A stretch of DNA of 64,000 nucleotides. It comes from Eubacterium ramulus ATCC 29099. GTDB taxonomy: Bacteria; Bacillota; Clostridia; Lachnospirales; Lachnospiraceae. The DNA is taken from positions 23,222-87,221 of the forward strand of contig NZ_KI271072.1 of assembly GCF_000469345.1 (NCBI RefSeq), read 5' to 3'. Both the position numbers and the translations under genes were made by a program. Below are positions 62,020 to 64,000 of the stretch, piece after piece. Numbering within the stretch: the stretch's first letter is position 1; each line of letters begins with the position of its first letter. Under the pieces are notes generated by a model. The model saw only the letters and a program-made list of their open reading frames with translations, had not been told where the DNA came from and did no database searches.

Positions 62020-63183
62020 TCAATTTTTCGTCAAAAGTACGATATTTTCCGCATGCTTAGTGAACGGGAACATATCATAAGGATAAGCTCCCATCGCTTT
62101 ATACCCATGCCTGGTCAGATATTTCAAATCCCTTGCCTGTGTCTGCGGATCACAGGAAATATATACAATCTTTTTGGGTGCCAGCGTCACAACAGATTTC
62201 ATAAACTGCTCGGTGCTGCCACTTCTTGGCGGATCCATAAACACTACATCCGCTTTCTCTCCCAGAGCTGCCATTTTCTCCATAAAACGTCCGGCATCCT
62301 CCTGATAAAAACGGATATTTTTCATCTGATTATGCTTTGCATTTTTCACGGCATCCCGCACTGCATCCGGATTCAGCTCCACACCGATCACTTCTTTCGC
62401 GGATTTTGCGGCCACCATACCGATAGTACCGATCCCACAATATGCATCAATCACACGTTCTGTTCCGCTCAAACCCGCCAGTTCCATTGCTTTTCCATAC
62501 AATTTCTCTGTCTGAACCGGATTGATCTGATAAAAAGATTTTGATGAAATACGGAATTTTAAACCACACAGCACATCTTCAATATACCCTTTTCCGTAAA
62601 TTGTAGTCTCCCGATCTCCAAGCACCATACTGGTGCGTTTATCATTCACGTTCAGTACAACCGTTGTAATCTCTGGATGCAATTTGCGCAATGCCTTCAC
62701 AAAATTATTTTTGGATGGCATCACCGGAGATCCCAACACAAGAACCACCATGATCTCACCTGTGGAAAATCCCCGCCGAATCAGCACATGACGCAACAGG
62801 CCATAACCGGTATCCTCATTGTAAATTTTTATTTTGAAAGACTTTAATAAGCCACGGATATCATTGATAATGGCATCTGCCTTTTCATCTTCAATCTGAC
62901 AGGCTTCCACCGGAACCACCCGGTGCGTTCCCTCTTCATAAACTCCGGAAATGATGGTACCGTCCTTTTTCCGTGCAAACACGGCATGCACTTTGTTACG
63001 ATAATGATACGGATCTTTCATGCCGGTAATCTCGGTAGTTTTACAAAATGACTGCATCAGCTGCCGGACTGCTTTTTGCTTATCCTGCAGCTGCTTTTCA
63101 TAGGGAATACCCTGATACTGGCATCCTCCGCATTTCTTAGCAGCCTTACAGGCTGCGATTCTATTTTTCTTTTCTTCCTTCAT
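62020..63183 (-). CDS. rlmD: 23S rRNA (uracil-5-)-methyltransferase, RlmD/RumA family
   Basis: A 387-residue SAM-dependent methyltransferase of the TrmA/RlmD group. The N-terminus has the iron-sulfur cysteines as CKAAKKCGGCQYQ, with a fourth in VEACQIED. The SAM domain has VIDAYCGIGTIGMVAAK and VIGVELNPDAV. The catalytic motifs are VVFMDPPRSGS and IVYISCDPQTQARDL with the nucleophilic cysteine. It lacks the usual N-terminal TRAM domain, so it is shorter than the typical 450 residues. Expected role is m5U formation in 23S rRNA; the exact uridine is not predictable. It starts 43 bp after relQ. Confidence 0.9.
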   Translation of the reverse strand: MKEEKKNRIAACKAAKKCGGCQYQGIPYEKQLQDKQKAVRQLMQSFCKTTEITGMKDPYHYRNKVHAVFARKKDGTIISGVYEEGTHRVVPVEACQIEDEKADAIINDIRGLLKSFKIKIYNEDTGYGLLRHVLIRRGFSTGEIMVVLVLGSPVMPSKNNFVKALRKLHPEITTVVLNVNDKRTSMVLGDRETTIYGKGYIEDVLCGLKFRISSKSFYQINPVQTEKLYGKAMELAGLSGTERVIDAYCGIGTIGMVAAKSAKEVIGVELNPDAVRDAVKNAKHNQMKNIRFYQEDAGRFMEKMAALGEKADVVFMDPPRSGSTEQFMKSVVTLAPKKIVYISCDPQTQARDLKYLTRHGYKAMGAYPYDMFPFTKHAENIVLLTKN

Positions 63184-63226
63184 AATACGCTACTTAAATT
63201 CTCCCTGTTTTCTGACGCACATCATA

Positions 63227-63931
63227 TCAGAAATGTATCTCTTCTGCAAGTTTCTGCATCTGATAATCTGCATCTGCCATGATATCTGCACACTTTTTCA
63301 ACCGTGCATGCATTTCCGGTGTGATCGCCTTGTCCTTTTTATAGCGTAGCTGATGCTCGGTACTTGCCCAGAAATTCATGGCAATGGTACGCATCTGCAC
63401 TTCCACCGGAACCTGGCGCATTCCATCGGAAAAAAATACATTAATTTTTACAATCAGATGCAGACTGCGATAACCATTCTCCTTCGGTTCCCGGATATAA
63501 TCTTTCACCTGCACCAGTTCCACATCTGTCTGACTGAGCAGCATCCGTGCCACTTCGTATACATCTGTAATAAATGGACAAATCACACGAATTCCTGCAA
63601 TATCAAAAATATTGTTTGTCAGACAGCTTAATGTCATAGGAAGACCTTTCCGCTCCATCTTCTTTGCAATACTCTCCGCGGATTTGATGCGGCTTTTAAT
63701 ATTCTCAATGGGATTACGATCATTGCTCTGCTCAAACTCTCTATTCAGAATCTGTAATTTTGTGGTAAGCTGACGAATTCCGGCTTCATAGATCAGCATC
63801 ATCTGCTTGTATTGTTTTGCCAGATCCAGCTGATCCGCTGCCAGCGGCAGACAACTCCCGGCAGCTTTACCCGTTTGTTCGTTTTCTTTTTCATGTACTG
63901 TTTCTTCTGTATTTGTTACATTCTCATCCAT
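63227..63931 (-). CDS. relQ: Small alarmone synthetase RelQ-type (GTP pyrophosphokinase)
   Basis: A single-domain (p)ppGpp synthetase (234 residues from the ATG at 63931). The synthetase signature is present: IKSRIKSAESIAKKMERKG, NNIFDIAGIRVICPFITDVY, YIREPKENGYRSLHLIV and VEVQMRTIAMNFWASTEHQL. There is no hydrolase, TGS or ACT domain, so it is of the RelQ/RelP kind that makes alarmones from ATP and GDP/GTP during wall or other stress. A start at 63964 is also open but lacks a ribosome site; AAGGAG precedes 63931 by 12 bp. Confidence 0.92.
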   Translation of the reverse strand: MDENVTNTEETVHEKENEQTGKAAGSCLPLAADQLDLAKQYKQMMLIYEAGIRQLTTKLQILNREFEQSNDRNPIENIKSRIKSAESIAKKMERKGLPMTLSCLTNNIFDIAGIRVICPFITDVYEVARMLLSQTDVELVQVKDYIREPKENGYRSLHLIVKINVFFSDGMRQVPVEVQMRTIAMNFWASTEHQLRYKKDKAITPEMHARLKKCADIMADADYQMQKLAEEIHF

Positions 63932-63971
63932 TTCTGAATAATTCTCCTTACCCTCTATTCCCATACTTAGA

Positions 63972-64000
63972 GTAAAGCGGACATTCGCAATCCGCTTTCA
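63972..64000 (+). repeat. Copy E of the structured intergenic repeat, cut by the window edge
   Basis: GTAAAGCGGACATTCGCAAT and the rest of the first hairpin match copies A and B up to the window end. Whether it is full length cannot be seen. Confidence 0.8.

Noticed and set aside
1..64000. CRISPR array, prophage or intact insertion sequence
   Set aside because: No regularly spaced short repeats, no phage structural or integrase genes and no transposase reading frame were seen.

Overview
The window looks like a chromosomal segment of a Gram-positive anaerobe of class Clostridia, most likely a gut Lachnospiraceae (Blautia/Dorea/Coprococcus-like). This is inferred from gene content and order: ftsEX next to a secreted coiled-coil hydrolase, the hprK-murB-rapZ-whiA block, type III glutamine synthetase, a PucR/CdaR-type regulator, YesMN-type sugar regulation, and strong Shine-Dalgarno sites. 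There is no rRNA, phage, CRISPR array or intact transposase. Nearly all genes lie on the minus strand. The plus-strand exceptions are yigZ, tRNA-Gln, a thioesterase, cvfB, a large surface phosphoesterase and an AraC regulator.

Layout. 1-9 kb holds cell envelope and division genes: ftsE-ftsX with the start of a PcsB/EnvC-like hydrolase, a frameshifted sugar-diacid regulator, a YitT membrane protein, a TagA/WecG glycosyltransferase, an SH3-NlpC/P60 hydrolase and a class A penicillin-binding protein. 9-12 kb is a plus-strand island (yigZ, tRNA-Gln(CUG), acyl-ACP thioesterase, cvfB). 12-29 kb is conserved housekeeping: glnN, fba, a lipid kinase, whiA, rapZ, murB, an M18 aminopeptidase, hprK, uvrC, ftsH, pyrG, then an AEC permease, two small conserved proteins and a YbaK deacylase. 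30-34.5 kb carries a giant RND exporter with an inserted coiled coil and a CinA-type amidohydrolase.

34.6-41.7 kb is the most distinctive locus: LysR regulator, thioredoxin reductase, thioredoxin, aryl-sulfate sulfotransferase without a signal peptide, and a complete SsuABC-type sulfonate importer. It reads as an organosulfur acquisition or sulfate-transfer module with its own redox pair. 42-45.8 kb encodes a 1247-residue secreted metallophosphoesterase ending in five 22-residue surface repeats.

46-58 kb is an alpha-glucan module: glycogen phosphorylase, a YesN/YesM two-component system (YesN broken by a one-base frameshift), a membrane-anchored solute-binding protein that overlaps the kinase gene, a lipoprotein binding protein with MalF/MalG-type permeases, and 4-alpha-glucanotransferase. 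Internalised maltodextrins would be processed by MalQ and GlgP. 58-64 kb has an AraC regulator, an HD-GYP/GGDEF membrane enzyme, an RlmD-like rRNA methyltransferase and a small (p)ppGpp synthetase.

A family of structured intergenic repeats runs through the window: two full copies of about 164 bp and three shorter ones, all in the same orientation. They look like a non-autonomous IS200/IS605-type element or a structured RNA. Two genes (cdaR-like and yesN) are each interrupted by what looks like the loss of one base; restoring one base gives a family-typical full length in both, so sequencing error must be weighed against true gene decay.
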